Source: a virus. Taken from it: 64,000 bases of DNA. Where the stretch lies: positions 1-64,000 of IMG/VR virus record IMGVR_UViG_3300020463_003399, one strand, 5' to 3'. The notes beneath the pieces are model-generated. The model did no database searches and was not told the origin of the DNA. It saw only the letters and a program-made list of their open reading frames with translations. Of this stretch, positions 41,349-49,216 are shown in pieces. A program made the position numbers and the translations under genes. Within the stretch, counting starts at the first letter, position 1. Every line of letters starts with the position of its first letter.

Positions 41349-43652
41349 ATGACACAAATTCAAGTAGAAAAAAGGGACGGTAAAAGAGAACCGTTAGACT
41401 TGGAAAAAATGCACAAAGTGGTTATGTTTGCATGTGAAGACATTACTGGTGTTAGTGCAAGTGAAGTAGAATTAAAGTCTCATATACAATTTTATGATGG
41501 TATTAAAAGCGAAGAAGTACAAGAGACACTAATCAAAGCGGCATCCGATTTGATTTCAGAAGAAACACCCAACTATCAATGGGTCGCAGGAAATCTAGTT
41601 AATTATCATATTAGAAAAATGGTATATGGTGATTTTGAGCCTTGGCATATTCTAAAGGTTGTAGAAGCAAACGTCAAGGAAGGCTTTTATGATTCAGCAT
41701 TACTAGAAGATTATTCTAAAGAAGAATGGGAAAAGATTAACGGATTTATTAAACATGAAAGAGATTTTGAAATTGCTTACGTAGGTATGGAGCAGTTTCG
41801 TGGTAAATATCTAGTACAAAATAGAGTTACTGGAAGATTATATGAAACTCCCCAAGTAACATATATTCTTATTGCGGCTACATTGTTTTGTTCTTATCCA
41901 AGAGAAATCAGATTGAAATATGTTAAAGATTACTATGATGCGATTAGTACCTTTGATATTTCTTTACCAACTCCTGTTATGGCAGGCGTCAGAACCCCTC
42001 AAAGACAATTTTCGTCTTGTGTTTTAATTGAGACAGATGACTCACTTGATTCTATAAATGCTACCGCAAGTTCAGTTGTTAAATATGTTTCACAAAAAGC
42101 AGGTATCGGTATTGGTGCAGGTAGTATTCGTGCTATCAATTCGCCAATTCGAAATGGTGATGCCAGTCATACAGGAGTTATTCCTTTTTATAAACTATTT
42201 CAAGCAAGTGTAAAATCTTGCTCACAAGGTGGAGTACGTGGTGGTGCCGCTACTTTATATTATCCAATTTGGCATTTGGAAGCAGAAGATTTACTTGTTC
42301 TAAAGAACAACAAAGGCACAGAAGATAATCGTGTACGTCATATGGATTATGGTGTACAGTTCAATAAACTTATGTACGAAAGATTGATTGCTGGTGAAGA
42401 CATTACATTGTTTTCTCCAAGTGATGTTCCAGGTCTTTACACTGCTTTTTTTGAAGACCAAGATAAGTTTAGAGAATTATATGAAAAAGCAGAACGTAAT
42501 AAAAAGTTAAGAAAGAAAGTTATACCTGCTATTGAATTGTTTTCAATCTTTATGAATGAAAGAAAGAATACAGGAAGAATTTATTTGATGAATGTAGACC
42601 ATGCAAATGACCATGGTTCATTCTTACCAGAAGTTGCACCAATTAGACAATCAAATCTTTGTTGTGAAATTAATCTACCAACAAAACCATTAACACATAT
42701 AGGTTGTGATGAAGGCGAGATTTCATTGTGTACATTGAGTGCTATTAATTGGGGTAATATCAAAGATCCAGGTGATTTTAAAAAGCCATGTGATTTAGCA
42801 GTACGAGGACTTGATGCATTATTAGATTATCAAAAGTATCCTGTACTTGCGGCTGAGTTATCTACTAATAACAGAAGACCTCTTGGTATTGGTATTATTA
42901 ATTTTGCCTATTGGTTAGCTAAAAATGATACAAACTATTCAGATCCAGATTTACAATTAGTAGATGAATGGGCTGAGGCTTGGTCTTATTATCTGATTAA
43001 AGCATCTAATGAACTAGCAAGAGAAAAAGGTGCATGTCCTAAGACAAAAGAAACAAGATATGGACAAGGCATCGTTCCTATGGATACACGTAAAGTTGAA
43101 GTAGATGAACTAGTAAAACACAAAGAAAGAAGAAAATGGAAAGAGTTACGCAAAAGTCTAGCAGACTATGGTATACGTAATTCAACTCTGATGGCTCTTA
43201 TGCCTGCTGAAACATCAGCACAGATTTCAAATTCAACCAACGGTATAGAACCGCCAAGAAGCTATGTCAGTGTGAAGCAGTCAAAACACGGCGTTTTAAA
43301 GCAAGTTGTACCAGGGATTCACAAGTTAAAGAATAAATACGAGTTACTATGGGATCAAAAGTCTCCTGAAGGATACTTAAAGATTATGGCTGTTTTACAG
43401 AAATACATAGACCAAGGTATTAGTGTAAATACAAGTTATAACCCAATCTTTTATGAAGACGAAAAGATTCCAATGAGTGTAATGTTACAACACCTTGTTA
43501 TGTTTTACAAATACGGTGGTAAACAGTTATACTATTTTAATACTTTCGACGGACAAGGTGAAATTGATGTCAGTAAAGAAGGTATGAAAACAAGAGAAGA
43601 ATTCGATACACAGGAGCAATATGATGATTATTGTGAAAGTTGTACGATTTAA
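41349..43652 (+). CDS. nrdA: Ribonucleotide reductase alpha subunit, class I
   Basis: This 767-residue enzyme reduces ribonucleotides to deoxyribonucleotides. An N-terminal ATP-cone (KRDGKREPLDLEKMHKVV) is followed by the FSSCVLIETDDS active-site strand, NLCCEINLPT with the catalytic Cys, LMPAETSAQISNSTNGIEPP, and a C-terminal YCESCTI pair of Cys that would regenerate the active site. T4 NrdA is 754 residues. It overlaps the following small gene by one base (TAATG). Confidence 0.97.
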   Translation: MTQIQVEKRDGKREPLDLEKMHKVVMFACEDITGVSASEVELKSHIQFYDGIKSEEVQETLIKAASDLISEETPNYQWVAGNLVNYHIRKMVYGDFEPWHILKVVEANVKEGFYDSALLEDYSKEEWEKINGFIKHERDFEIAYVGMEQFRGKYLVQNRVTGRLYETPQVTYILIAATLFCSYPREIRLKYVKDYYDAISTFDISLPTPVMAGVRTPQRQFSSCVLIETDDSLDSINATASSVVKYVSQKAGIGIGAGSIRAINSPIRNGDASHTGVIPFYKLFQASVKSCSQGGVRGGAATLYYPIWHLEAEDLLVLKNNKGTEDNRVRHMDYGVQFNKLMYERLIAGEDITLFSPSDVPGLYTAFFEDQDKFRELYEKAERNKKLRKKVIPAIELFSIFMNERKNTGRIYLMNVDHANDHGSFLPEVAPIRQSNLCCEINLPTKPLTHIGCDEGEISLCTLSAINWGNIKDPGDFKKPCDLAVRGLDALLDYQKYPVLAAELSTNNRRPLGIGIINFAYWLAKNDTNYSDPDLQLVDEWAEAWSYYLIKASNELAREKGACPKTKETRYGQGIVPMDTRKVEVDELVKHKERRKWKELRKSLADYGIRNSTLMALMPAETSAQISNSTNGIEPPRSYVSVKQSKHGVLKQVVPGIHKLKNKYELLWDQKSPEGYLKIMAVLQKYIDQGISVNTSYNPIFYEDEKIPMSVMLQHLVMFYKYGGKQLYYFNTFDGQGEIDVSKEGMKTREEFDTQEQYDDYCESCTI

Positions 43653-44251
43653 TGAACGAAGAATGGAGAAAAGAAAGTAGACTTTGTTATAGACCTGTCT
43701 GGCACAATAGCAATCATCCATGGGCAAAACGTCCAGATTTAAGTCATAGATTAGGATGGTTTAAGACTTGTGAACATACAAATGAAGAAGAACATTTAGG
43801 AGACACGTTTTATAATAACTTAGATAAAGTTTTTAATTTTGTAGATTTAAAAGTATCTAATAAAGTAAAATTTGAAAACTATGAAAAGTTTTTAAAAACA
43901 TGGGTCAAAAGAGCAAATATAAGAGTATGCATGTTGCATATTTCAAATAATAACTTAGACGAAGATTTACTTGATTGTACATACTGGAAAGAGATTGTAG
44001 AATACTTAACCAAAAATGTACGAAATAAATGGATGCTAGAAATAGCAAACAAAAGAACAGAATTAAGCTACAAGCCAGTGGATCCTGGTTTGTTGAAAAT
44101 GTATAGAGATTGTGGAAACCTGATTTTCATGTCAGTTAGACAAGAAGTATATGATTTAAAAAGAGCGGTTGATAAGACTCCTTTCCAAATAACGGAATCA
44201 ATAATCAACTTTAAAGATAGAGTACCCAAGGAGTTTTGGGGTAATTTTTGA
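43652..44251 (+). CDS. Hypothetical protein between nrdA and nrdB
   Basis: A 199-residue protein starting at the ATG that overlaps the nrdA stop (TAATG). The N-terminus has several Trp, Cys and His residues (CYRPVWHNSNHPWAKRPDLSHRLGWFKTC); the rest is helical and charged. No domain was recognised. Its placement inside the nrd operon suggests a link to nucleotide metabolism or to RNR regulation, but there is no motif to support either. Confidence 0.75.
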   Translation: MNEEWRKESRLCYRPVWHNSNHPWAKRPDLSHRLGWFKTCEHTNEEEHLGDTFYNNLDKVFNFVDLKVSNKVKFENYEKFLKTWVKRANIRVCMLHISNNNLDEDLLDCTYWKEIVEYLTKNVRNKWMLEIANKRTELSYKPVDPGLLKMYRDCGNLIFMSVRQEVYDLKRAVDKTPFQITESIINFKDRVPKEFWGNF

Positions 44252-44279
44252 GAAAGAAGTAAAATAGGAAATAAAAAAA

Positions 44280-45410
44280 ATGTCAGTATTCAATTCAGAA
44301 AATAAAGCGGATCACACAAAGGCGTTAGCATTTTTGGATCCATCAGGTGGCGTAACTATTCAAAGATATGATATGCTAAAATATAAACAGTTCGATAAGC
44401 TAACTGATAAGCAGTTAGGTTTCTTTTGGAGACCAGAAGAAGTAGATGTTTTAAAAGATGCAAACGATTTTAAAAATCTAACAGAACATGAAAAACATAT
44501 CTTTACTTCAAATCTAAAAAGACAAATTCTTTTAGATTCAGTACAAGGTAGAGCACCTGTTGAGGCATTTTCACCTATTGTTTCTATTCCAGAATTAGAG
44601 GCATGGATTCAAACTTGGACATTTAGTGAAACAATTCATTCACGTTCATACACACATATTATTCGAAATGTATATGCTGACCCATCAAAAATCTTTGACG
44701 AAATGATGGACATTAACGAAATTATGGATTGTGCGGATGATATTTCTAAAAACTACGATGAATTGATTGAAATGACTAGTTACTTCAATTTATTAGGTGA
44801 AGGTACTCATACTGTAAATGGTAAAAAGGTAAAAATATCAAAATACGAAATTAAAAAATCTCTTTATAAAACTCTTATGAGTGTTAATATTCTTGAAGGT
44901 GTTCGTTTTTATGTTTCATTTGCTTGTAGTTGGGCGTTTGCTGAACTTAAGAAAATGGAAGGTAATGCAAAGATTATTAAACTTATTGCACGTGACGAAA
45001 ACTTACACTTAGCAAGTACTCAAACACTCTTAAAACTACTTCCAAAAGATGATCCAGATTACATCAAAATTGCAAAAGAAACAGAAGAAGAATGTATTAA
45101 AATGTTTGTAGATGCAGTAGAACAAGAAAAAGCATGGGCTGAATATCTATTTAAAGATGGCTCAATGATTGGTCTAAATACGGCACTTTTAAATGAATAT
45201 ATTGAATGGATTTGTTGTAAACGTATGACGGCAATTGGTCTAAAATGTCCATATAAAGTCACACAAGCTAACCCATTACCTTGGACACAAAAGTGGATTG
45301 CAGGTGCAGAAGTACAAGTTGCTCCTCAAGAGACAGAAATTTCAAGTTATGTTATTGGTGGTGTAAAACAAGATGTTGATAAAAAGACATTTGGCGGTCT
45401 TTCTCTCTAA
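44280..45410 (+). CDS. nrdB: Ribonucleotide reductase beta subunit, class Ia
   Basis: This 376-residue protein carries the di-iron tyrosyl radical site. D86, E117, H120 and the radical-bearing Y124 (SRSYTHII) align with E. coli D84, E115, H118 and Y122, and the later GEGTHTVNGK, RFYVSFACS and LIARDENLHL segments supply the remaining ligands. The C-terminus FGGLSL would bind NrdA. E. coli-type length is 376. The start follows AGGAAATAAAAAA. Its last 4 bases overlap a minus-strand ORF. Confidence 0.97.
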   Translation: MSVFNSENKADHTKALAFLDPSGGVTIQRYDMLKYKQFDKLTDKQLGFFWRPEEVDVLKDANDFKNLTEHEKHIFTSNLKRQILLDSVQGRAPVEAFSPIVSIPELEAWIQTWTFSETIHSRSYTHIIRNVYADPSKIFDEMMDINEIMDCADDISKNYDELIEMTSYFNLLGEGTHTVNGKKVKISKYEIKKSLYKTLMSVNILEGVRFYVSFACSWAFAELKKMEGNAKIIKLIARDENLHLASTQTLLKLLPKDDPDYIKIAKETEEECIKMFVDAVEQEKAWAEYLFKDGSMIGLNTALLNEYIEWICCKRMTAIGLKCPYKVTQANPLPWTQKWIAGAEVQVAPQETEISSYVIGGVKQDVDKKTFGGLSL

Positions 45411-45526
45411 CGAGTCATCTTAATACACAACATTACAAATAAGATTAAACTTATTATTACAAGTATTCCCATAGCCATTCCTATGACTAGGGAAAACTGG
45501 TCTAAGTGGTTAACAAGATTCGCCAT
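45407..45526 (-). CDS. 39-residue single-pass membrane protein (late, minus strand)
   Basis: This small ORF reads MANLVNHLDQ then a hydrophobic stretch of about 20 residues and a short basic end (KMTR). GGAG lies about 10 bases before the ATG. A consensus late promoter TATAAATAG sits 20 bases upstream on the minus strand (45555-45547). It converges on nrdB with a 4-base overlap. Promoter, ribosome site and transmembrane segment together support a real gene; the function is unknown. Confidence 0.6.
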   Translation of the reverse strand: MANLVNHLDQFSLVIGMAMGILVIISLILFVMLCIKMTR

Positions 45527-45546
45527 ATCCAAGATTCTCCATATCC

Positions 45547-45555
45547 CTATTTATA
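45547..45555 (-). promoter_or_regulatory. T4 late promoter, consensus match (minus strand)
   Basis: CTATTTATA on the plus strand is TATAAATAG on the minus strand, an exact T4 late core, directed at the 39-residue membrane protein. Confidence 0.65.
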
Positions 45556-45585
45556 AAAGCTAGGGATTCCAACGAAAATTAAAAC

Positions 45586-45614
45586 TTGACAGATCCTTTG
45601 ATTTATGATATTCT
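45586..45614 (+). promoter_or_regulatory. sigma70-type promoter
   Basis: TTGACA (45586-45591), 17 bases, TATTCT (45609-45614). The TSS near 45621 places the first upstream ATG (45605) outside the transcript and supports the start at 45638. Confidence 0.75.
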
Positions 45615-45637
45615 ATACCATAAGAAAAGGAGGTACT

Positions 45638-45958
45638 ATGTTTAATTGGTTAAACTTGAGTACAAAAAAATCTTTTTCACAAGAAAAAGGAGAAACGATG
45701 AATACATCAAAACTAACAAAACAAGATAAACTTGTTAATGCTCTTAAAGATGGAGAGGCTTTAACGGAATCAGCAATGAAACACAGATTTTCTATTGCTA
45801 ACCCTAGAGCGACAGTATCCGCATTGAGAATGAAAGGATACGCCGTATATGCTAACAAAAGCAAAAACGGTAAGACTATCTATAGATTAGGAGCTCCTTT
45901 AAGAAGAGTCGTAGCCGCAGGTTACAGGGCTCTTGCTGACGAAAAGGTGTTTGGGTAA
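45638..45958 (+). CDS. Winged-helix DNA-binding protein
   Basis: Start at 45638 (AAAAGGAGGTACT ATG); an internal ATG at 45698 also has GGAG and would give a shorter form. The 106-residue product has a compact winged-helix-like domain in its second half (TKQDKLVNALKDGEALTESAMKHRFSIANPRATVSALRMKGYAVYANK..GKTIYRLG), with a recognition helix in ANPRATVSALR and a wing after YAVYA. It probably regulates transcription. Two possible starts could give two isoforms. Confidence 0.7.
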   Translation: MFNWLNLSTKKSFSQEKGETMNTSKLTKQDKLVNALKDGEALTESAMKHRFSIANPRATVSALRMKGYAVYANKSKNGKTIYRLGAPLRRVVAAGYRALADEKVFG

Positions 45959-45972
45959 TAAACATTAACTAA

Positions 45973-46272
45973 ATGAGTCCCTGGCCCGGAGACGATATGC
46001 CGGATTGGCCTGATTGTCCAATATGCGGTATATCAATCGATGAATGCGAATGTCTCTGGGCCGGAGACAATTATATGACTAGAAAAATTAAAGTAAAAAT
46101 TACAGACGATAAAGAGTTCACAGAAGAAAAAGAAGGTTTAGGATTAAAGAAAATATTCAAATCTGTATCAGGTTCTGCACCTAAGGGAACAACACACTTA
46201 AGAGTAGAATATACTAATAGAAAAGGTACTCCAATTAATCGTTTAGTAAAAATTCCAAAAAATAAAGACTAA
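45973..46272 (+). CDS. Small Cys-rich/basic protein
   Basis: A 99-residue protein with an N-terminal Cys cluster (WPDCPICGISIDECEC) that may bind a metal, then a basic beta-rich part (TRKIKVKITDDKEF, THLRVEYTNRKG). It follows the winged-helix gene by 14 bases. The ATG at 45973 has no good Shine-Dalgarno sequence; an internal ATG at 46075 would drop the Cys part. Unknown function. Confidence 0.55.
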   Translation: MSPWPGDDMPDWPDCPICGISIDECECLWAGDNYMTRKIKVKITDDKEFTEEKEGLGLKKIFKSVSGSAPKGTTHLRVEYTNRKGTPINRLVKIPKNKD

Positions 46273-46288
46273 AAAATAGGCGAAAAAC

Positions 46289-46319
46289 TTGACAGAATCA
46301 AGAATCGTGCTATTATAAT
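46289..46319 (+). promoter_or_regulatory. sigma70-type promoter
   Basis: TTGACA (46289-46294) with TATAAT at 46314-46319 (19-base spacer) or TATTAT at 46311-46316 (16). Confidence 0.65.
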
Positions 46320-46346
46320 TAAGTAATCAAGAGAGAGGTACTTAAT

Positions 46347-46766
46347 ATGGCTTATATTTCAACTAACGAAGTTAAAGAAGTTCGTAAATCACTTAAAGAA
46401 AAGTTCGGTAAAAATCTAAAATTTTCAGTAACACGTGACCATCATTCAAGTGTCAGTGTTTCTCTCATGGAAGGTGTCATTGATTTCTTTGACGGATCAA
46501 TGGACATGACCGACAAATATTCAGGGCGAGTTCAAAAGTTTGATGGACATGCTCAAATCAATCATTATCATACACATTTCTATGGTAAGCATGAACAGTT
46601 ATTTAATGACATTAAAGATATTTGTCATACTGCTCCTGCTAAAGCAGAAGGTGGACGAGCATATTATAATAACTCAGATGCAATGATTGATTATTTTGAT
46701 ACTGCATTTTACGTGCATATCAATGTTGGTAAATGGAACAAGCCTTACGTTCTTAAGGCGGCTTAA
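46347..46766 (+). CDS. LPD29-like domain protein
   Basis: A 139-residue protein beginning MAYISTNEVKEVRKSLKEKFGKNLKFSVTRDHHSSVSVSLMEGVIDF, which resembles the LPD29 (large polyvalent protein-associated) domain found in phage and conjugative proteins. It also has INHYHTHFYG. Such domains occur as accessory parts of large proteins with proposed anti-host roles; the free-standing form here has no known function. It has its own TTGACA promoter and GAGAGGTAC ribosome site. Confidence 0.6.
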   Translation: MAYISTNEVKEVRKSLKEKFGKNLKFSVTRDHHSSVSVSLMEGVIDFFDGSMDMTDKYSGRVQKFDGHAQINHYHTHFYGKHEQLFNDIKDICHTAPAKAEGGRAYYNNSDAMIDYFDTAFYVHINVGKWNKPYVLKAA

Positions 46767-46792
46767 TCTTAAATCAATAAGGGGATTCAAAA

Positions 46793-47053
46793 ATGAATCT
46801 AGCAGTAACTAATACCTTGGAAGGTGCCTTAAAACTCCGGCACCCTGTTTTCGTAACCTACCGTGAAGATAATAAAGAAATCGTTGATTGGTATGCATTT
46901 GGTGAAGGTCTTGCAAAAGGCTCTGCCGATATGCGTAATGCCAAAGAAGGACCTGACAGTTATAACTTTACTAGTTGGGAAAAATATGTTATCATACGGG
47001 ATAATTATAACAAACATATAATGCAATTAGAAGAAATTGAAAGACGTTTATAA
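46793..47053 (+). CDS. Small hypothetical protein
   Basis: An 86-residue protein with a short beta-rich N-terminus (HPVFVTYREDNKEIVDWYAFGEG) and a helical C-terminus rich in Asn and Glu. It is the second gene of the 46289 unit and its stop overlaps the HNH gene start (TAATG). No family was recognised. Confidence 0.65.
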   Translation: MNLAVTNTLEGALKLRHPVFVTYREDNKEIVDWYAFGEGLAKGSADMRNAKEGPDSYNFTSWEKYVIIRDNYNKHIMQLEEIERRL

Positions 47054-47661
47054 TGCCAACTTATAGAGGTGATACATACTCTAAACCCAGACCTGTTTGT
47101 CTGACAAAGGGGTGTACAAATTTAGCACATAATACTGCAAGTGCAGAAAATCCAAGATGGAGAAAATACTGCGGTACGTGTCATAATGTAAGAAGAAAGA
47201 ATTTTCAAAGATTATCAGCAAATATAAAAAAGAGTAGTTATCCAACTTGTTGTATAAAAAATTGTAGAAAGAAAGTAACTCTAATAGGAACAGACCATAA
47301 CGGTAATTTGAAGTTTTCTCAATATTGTCAAAAACATGGAGGTACTCCTTATCATCTACAATGGAGAAAAACTTATTGTGAGAATATAGATGGAAGACTT
47401 GGATTCGTATGCACAACAACTATTCCTTATGATCCGCCACTTCCTGAGAATATCAAATGGGTAGTAGATTATAGTTATCCACAACCCATGCTAGAAGTAG
47501 ACCATATAGACGGGAACCCATTTAATGAACCTGTAGATGGCTCTAATTTCCAGACTTTATGCTCATGTTGTCATAAGTATAAAACTTGGAAATCTGGTGA
47601 TGGATTGACCGCAGGTAGAAAAAACATTAAACCAGCAAGTGTAATCGAGAAATTAAATTAG
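47053..47661 (+). CDS. HNH endonuclease
   Basis: This 202-residue protein has the HNH nuclease signature LEVDHIDGNP (D150-H151), N165 in GSNFQTLC and CSCCHKYKT with H174 and zinc-like Cys. Upstream Cys pairs (VCLTKGC, YCGTC, TCCIKNC and YCQKH) probably form zinc ribbons. Free-standing HNH genes in T4-like phages are often homing endonucleases that cut related phage DNA; this is the likeliest role, though its target is unknown. It overlaps the previous gene's stop. Confidence 0.85.
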   Translation: MPTYRGDTYSKPRPVCLTKGCTNLAHNTASAENPRWRKYCGTCHNVRRKNFQRLSANIKKSSYPTCCIKNCRKKVTLIGTDHNGNLKFSQYCQKHGGTPYHLQWRKTYCENIDGRLGFVCTTTIPYDPPLPENIKWVVDYSYPQPMLEVDHIDGNPFNEPVDGSNFQTLCSCCHKYKTWKSGDGLTAGRKNIKPASVIEKLN

Positions 47662-47670
47662 GTGAAAAAC

Positions 47671-47698
47671 TTGACAGATTACAGAATCATGATATAGT
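47671..47698 (+). promoter_or_regulatory. sigma70-type promoter
   Basis: TTGACA (47671-47676), 16 bases, TATAGT (47693-47698), 33 bases before the ATG at 47732. Confidence 0.7.
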
Positions 47699-47731
47699 GT
47701 AAACATAATGATTAAAACGAAAGGTGAGAAT

Positions 47732-48739
47732 ATGAGTGAGAATCAGTTCGTAGCACAAATCAACAAAGGTTTGTATAGAAATCAAAAAGTAAAAGGTGCG
47801 TTTCCAGTTATTTCAGAAATGAAACAAGCTAAGGACGGTAGTTGGTTTATTACTGTCAATGCACAGGAAAGCAAATTCAAAAAAGATAAAATTAGGGTTA
47901 AAGTAGATCCTGAAAATGTTACAGTTTCAGAAGGTACTGTCGAATCAGTAAATGAAACAGATGAACAGGCAATGAATAGGATTGCTGAAAGATTTAAAAT
48001 CTTAGATGAAATGACCGAGGCAACAATCGATGGTCTTGTTAGAGGCATGGTAGTTTCAGGCCCTCCAGGTGTTGGTAAAACATTTGGTGTTGAACAAGTT
48101 CTTGAAAAAGATTCGTTGTTTGATATGATGGCTGATAAGCCACTAAGGCATACATTCGTAAAAGGTACAATGTCTGCTATCGGTCTTTATTCAACTCTTT
48201 ACAAATACTCTGATCCAAAGAGTATTGTGGTACTAGACGATTGTGATAGTATCTTGTTTAATGAGGATGCTCTTAATATTCTTAAGGCGGCACTTGATAG
48301 TGGTAAGAAGAGGAAGATTTCTTGGAACTCTGACTCACACTTCTTGAGAAGGGAAGGTGTCCCTGATACTTTTGAGTTCAAAGGTTCAGTTATCTTCATT
48401 ACAAACTTAAAGTTTGACTATATGAGAGCAACTAAAATCAAGGATCACTTAGAGGCGATTCTTTCAAGGTGTCACTATCTTGATTTGACAATGGATACTG
48501 CTAGAGATAAGATTTTGAGAATCAAGCAGATTGCTAGAGACGGTGGTCTATTTGATACTAAAGGTCTTACTAAGGATCAAGAAGTTGAAATTATCAACTT
48601 TATGGTTGACAATCAAAAGAGACTTAGAGAAGTTTCTTTGAGAATGGCTCAGAAAATTGCAGACCTTAGAAACATGTCTAAGATGGGTGACAGATGGAAG
48701 TCACTTGCAGAGTCAACTTGTATGAAAAGAACTGCATAA
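47732..48739 (+). CDS. AAA-family ATPase
   Basis: Starting at 47732 (AAAGGTGAGAAT ATG) gives 335 residues; the ATG at 47708 lacks a leader. An N-terminal beta domain (about 1-70) is followed by an AAA core with Walker A GPPGVGKT (residues 110-117), Walker B VVLDDCDSILF (D169-D170) and a sensor-like IFITNLKFD, ending with an Arg-rich helical lid. Such ATPases are common in marine T4-like phages and may act in DNA replication or recombination; the exact partner is unknown. It is followed by a double-hairpin terminator. Confidence 0.85.
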   Translation: MSENQFVAQINKGLYRNQKVKGAFPVISEMKQAKDGSWFITVNAQESKFKKDKIRVKVDPENVTVSEGTVESVNETDEQAMNRIAERFKILDEMTEATIDGLVRGMVVSGPPGVGKTFGVEQVLEKDSLFDMMADKPLRHTFVKGTMSAIGLYSTLYKYSDPKSIVVLDDCDSILFNEDALNILKAALDSGKKRKISWNSDSHFLRREGVPDTFEFKGSVIFITNLKFDYMRATKIKDHLEAILSRCHYLDLTMDTARDKILRIKQIARDGGLFDTKGLTKDQEVEIINFMVDNQKRLREVSLRMAQKIADLRNMSKMGDRWKSLAESTCMKRTA

Positions 48740-48757
48740 TAAGGTTAATAAGGTTAG

Positions 48758-48775
48758 GTAGGCCAAACGGCCTAC
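48758..48775 (+). other. Hairpin before the terminator
   Basis: GTAGGCC (48758-48764), AAAC, GGCCTAC (48769-48775), 18 bases after the ATPase stop. No U run; it probably acts with the following terminator. Confidence 0.6.
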
Positions 48776-48782
48776 TTACATA

Positions 48783-48826
48783 AGACGGATTGGGTTTCTC
48801 TCACTCACCTAATCCGTCTTTTTTTT
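48783..48826 (+). terminator. Intrinsic terminator
   Basis: AGACGGATT (48783-48791) with AATCCGTCT (48811-48819) plus inner GGT/ACC pairing, then seven T to 48826. Confidence 0.85.
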
Positions 48827-48836
48827 ATTTGTAGTG

Positions 48837-48865
48837 TTGCAATCCCATTTAAATTATGTTATAAT
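48837..48865 (+). promoter_or_regulatory. sigma70-type promoter, leaderless geometry
   Basis: TTGCAA (48837-48842), 17 bases, TATAAT (48860-48865). The ATG at 48875 lies 10 bases after the -10 element, so the transcript would have a leader of at most a few bases. Confidence 0.75.
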
Positions 48866-48874
48866 CTATATATT

Positions 48875-49216
48875 ATGAGTATTGAAGAAACAAAAGAAAA
48901 GATTATACAGAACCTTAAAGGCGTTCAAGACCCTGAAATGGGGTGTGACGTTTACAACTTAGGATTGATTTACGATATCAATGTAGGAGAAATGTCAGAT
49001 GGCAAAAAGTATAGTAATATTACTATGTCTCTAACAAGTGCATTTTGTCCTGCGGCTGATATGATTGTAAATGACGTTAAAGGTGCGGCTCTAACTGTAG
49101 AGGATGTTATTGATTGTCAAGTCGAAGTAACATTTAACCCTCCTTGGGATCCCTCTAGATTAACAGAAGAAGGTCATGCTTATTTAAATTACATGTATTC
49201 GGATCATATGGACTAA
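48875..49216 (+). CDS. MIP18-type (DUF59) Fe-S assembly-like protein
   Basis: This 113-residue protein has the MIP18/SufT pattern: VQDPEMGCDVYNLGLIYDINV near the start, a TMSLTSAFCPAADMI segment with the conserved Cys, and VTFNPPWDPSRLTEEG. These proteins help assemble Fe-S clusters in target proteins; in a phage it could support host or phage Fe-S enzymes such as the radical SAM protein at 56101. The ATG has no Shine-Dalgarno sequence. The stop overlaps uvsW (TAATGA). Confidence 0.85.
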   Translation: MSIEETKEKIIQNLKGVQDPEMGCDVYNLGLIYDINVGEMSDGKKYSNITMSLTSAFCPAADMIVNDVKGAALTVEDVIDCQVEVTFNPPWDPSRLTEEGHAYLNYMYSDHMD

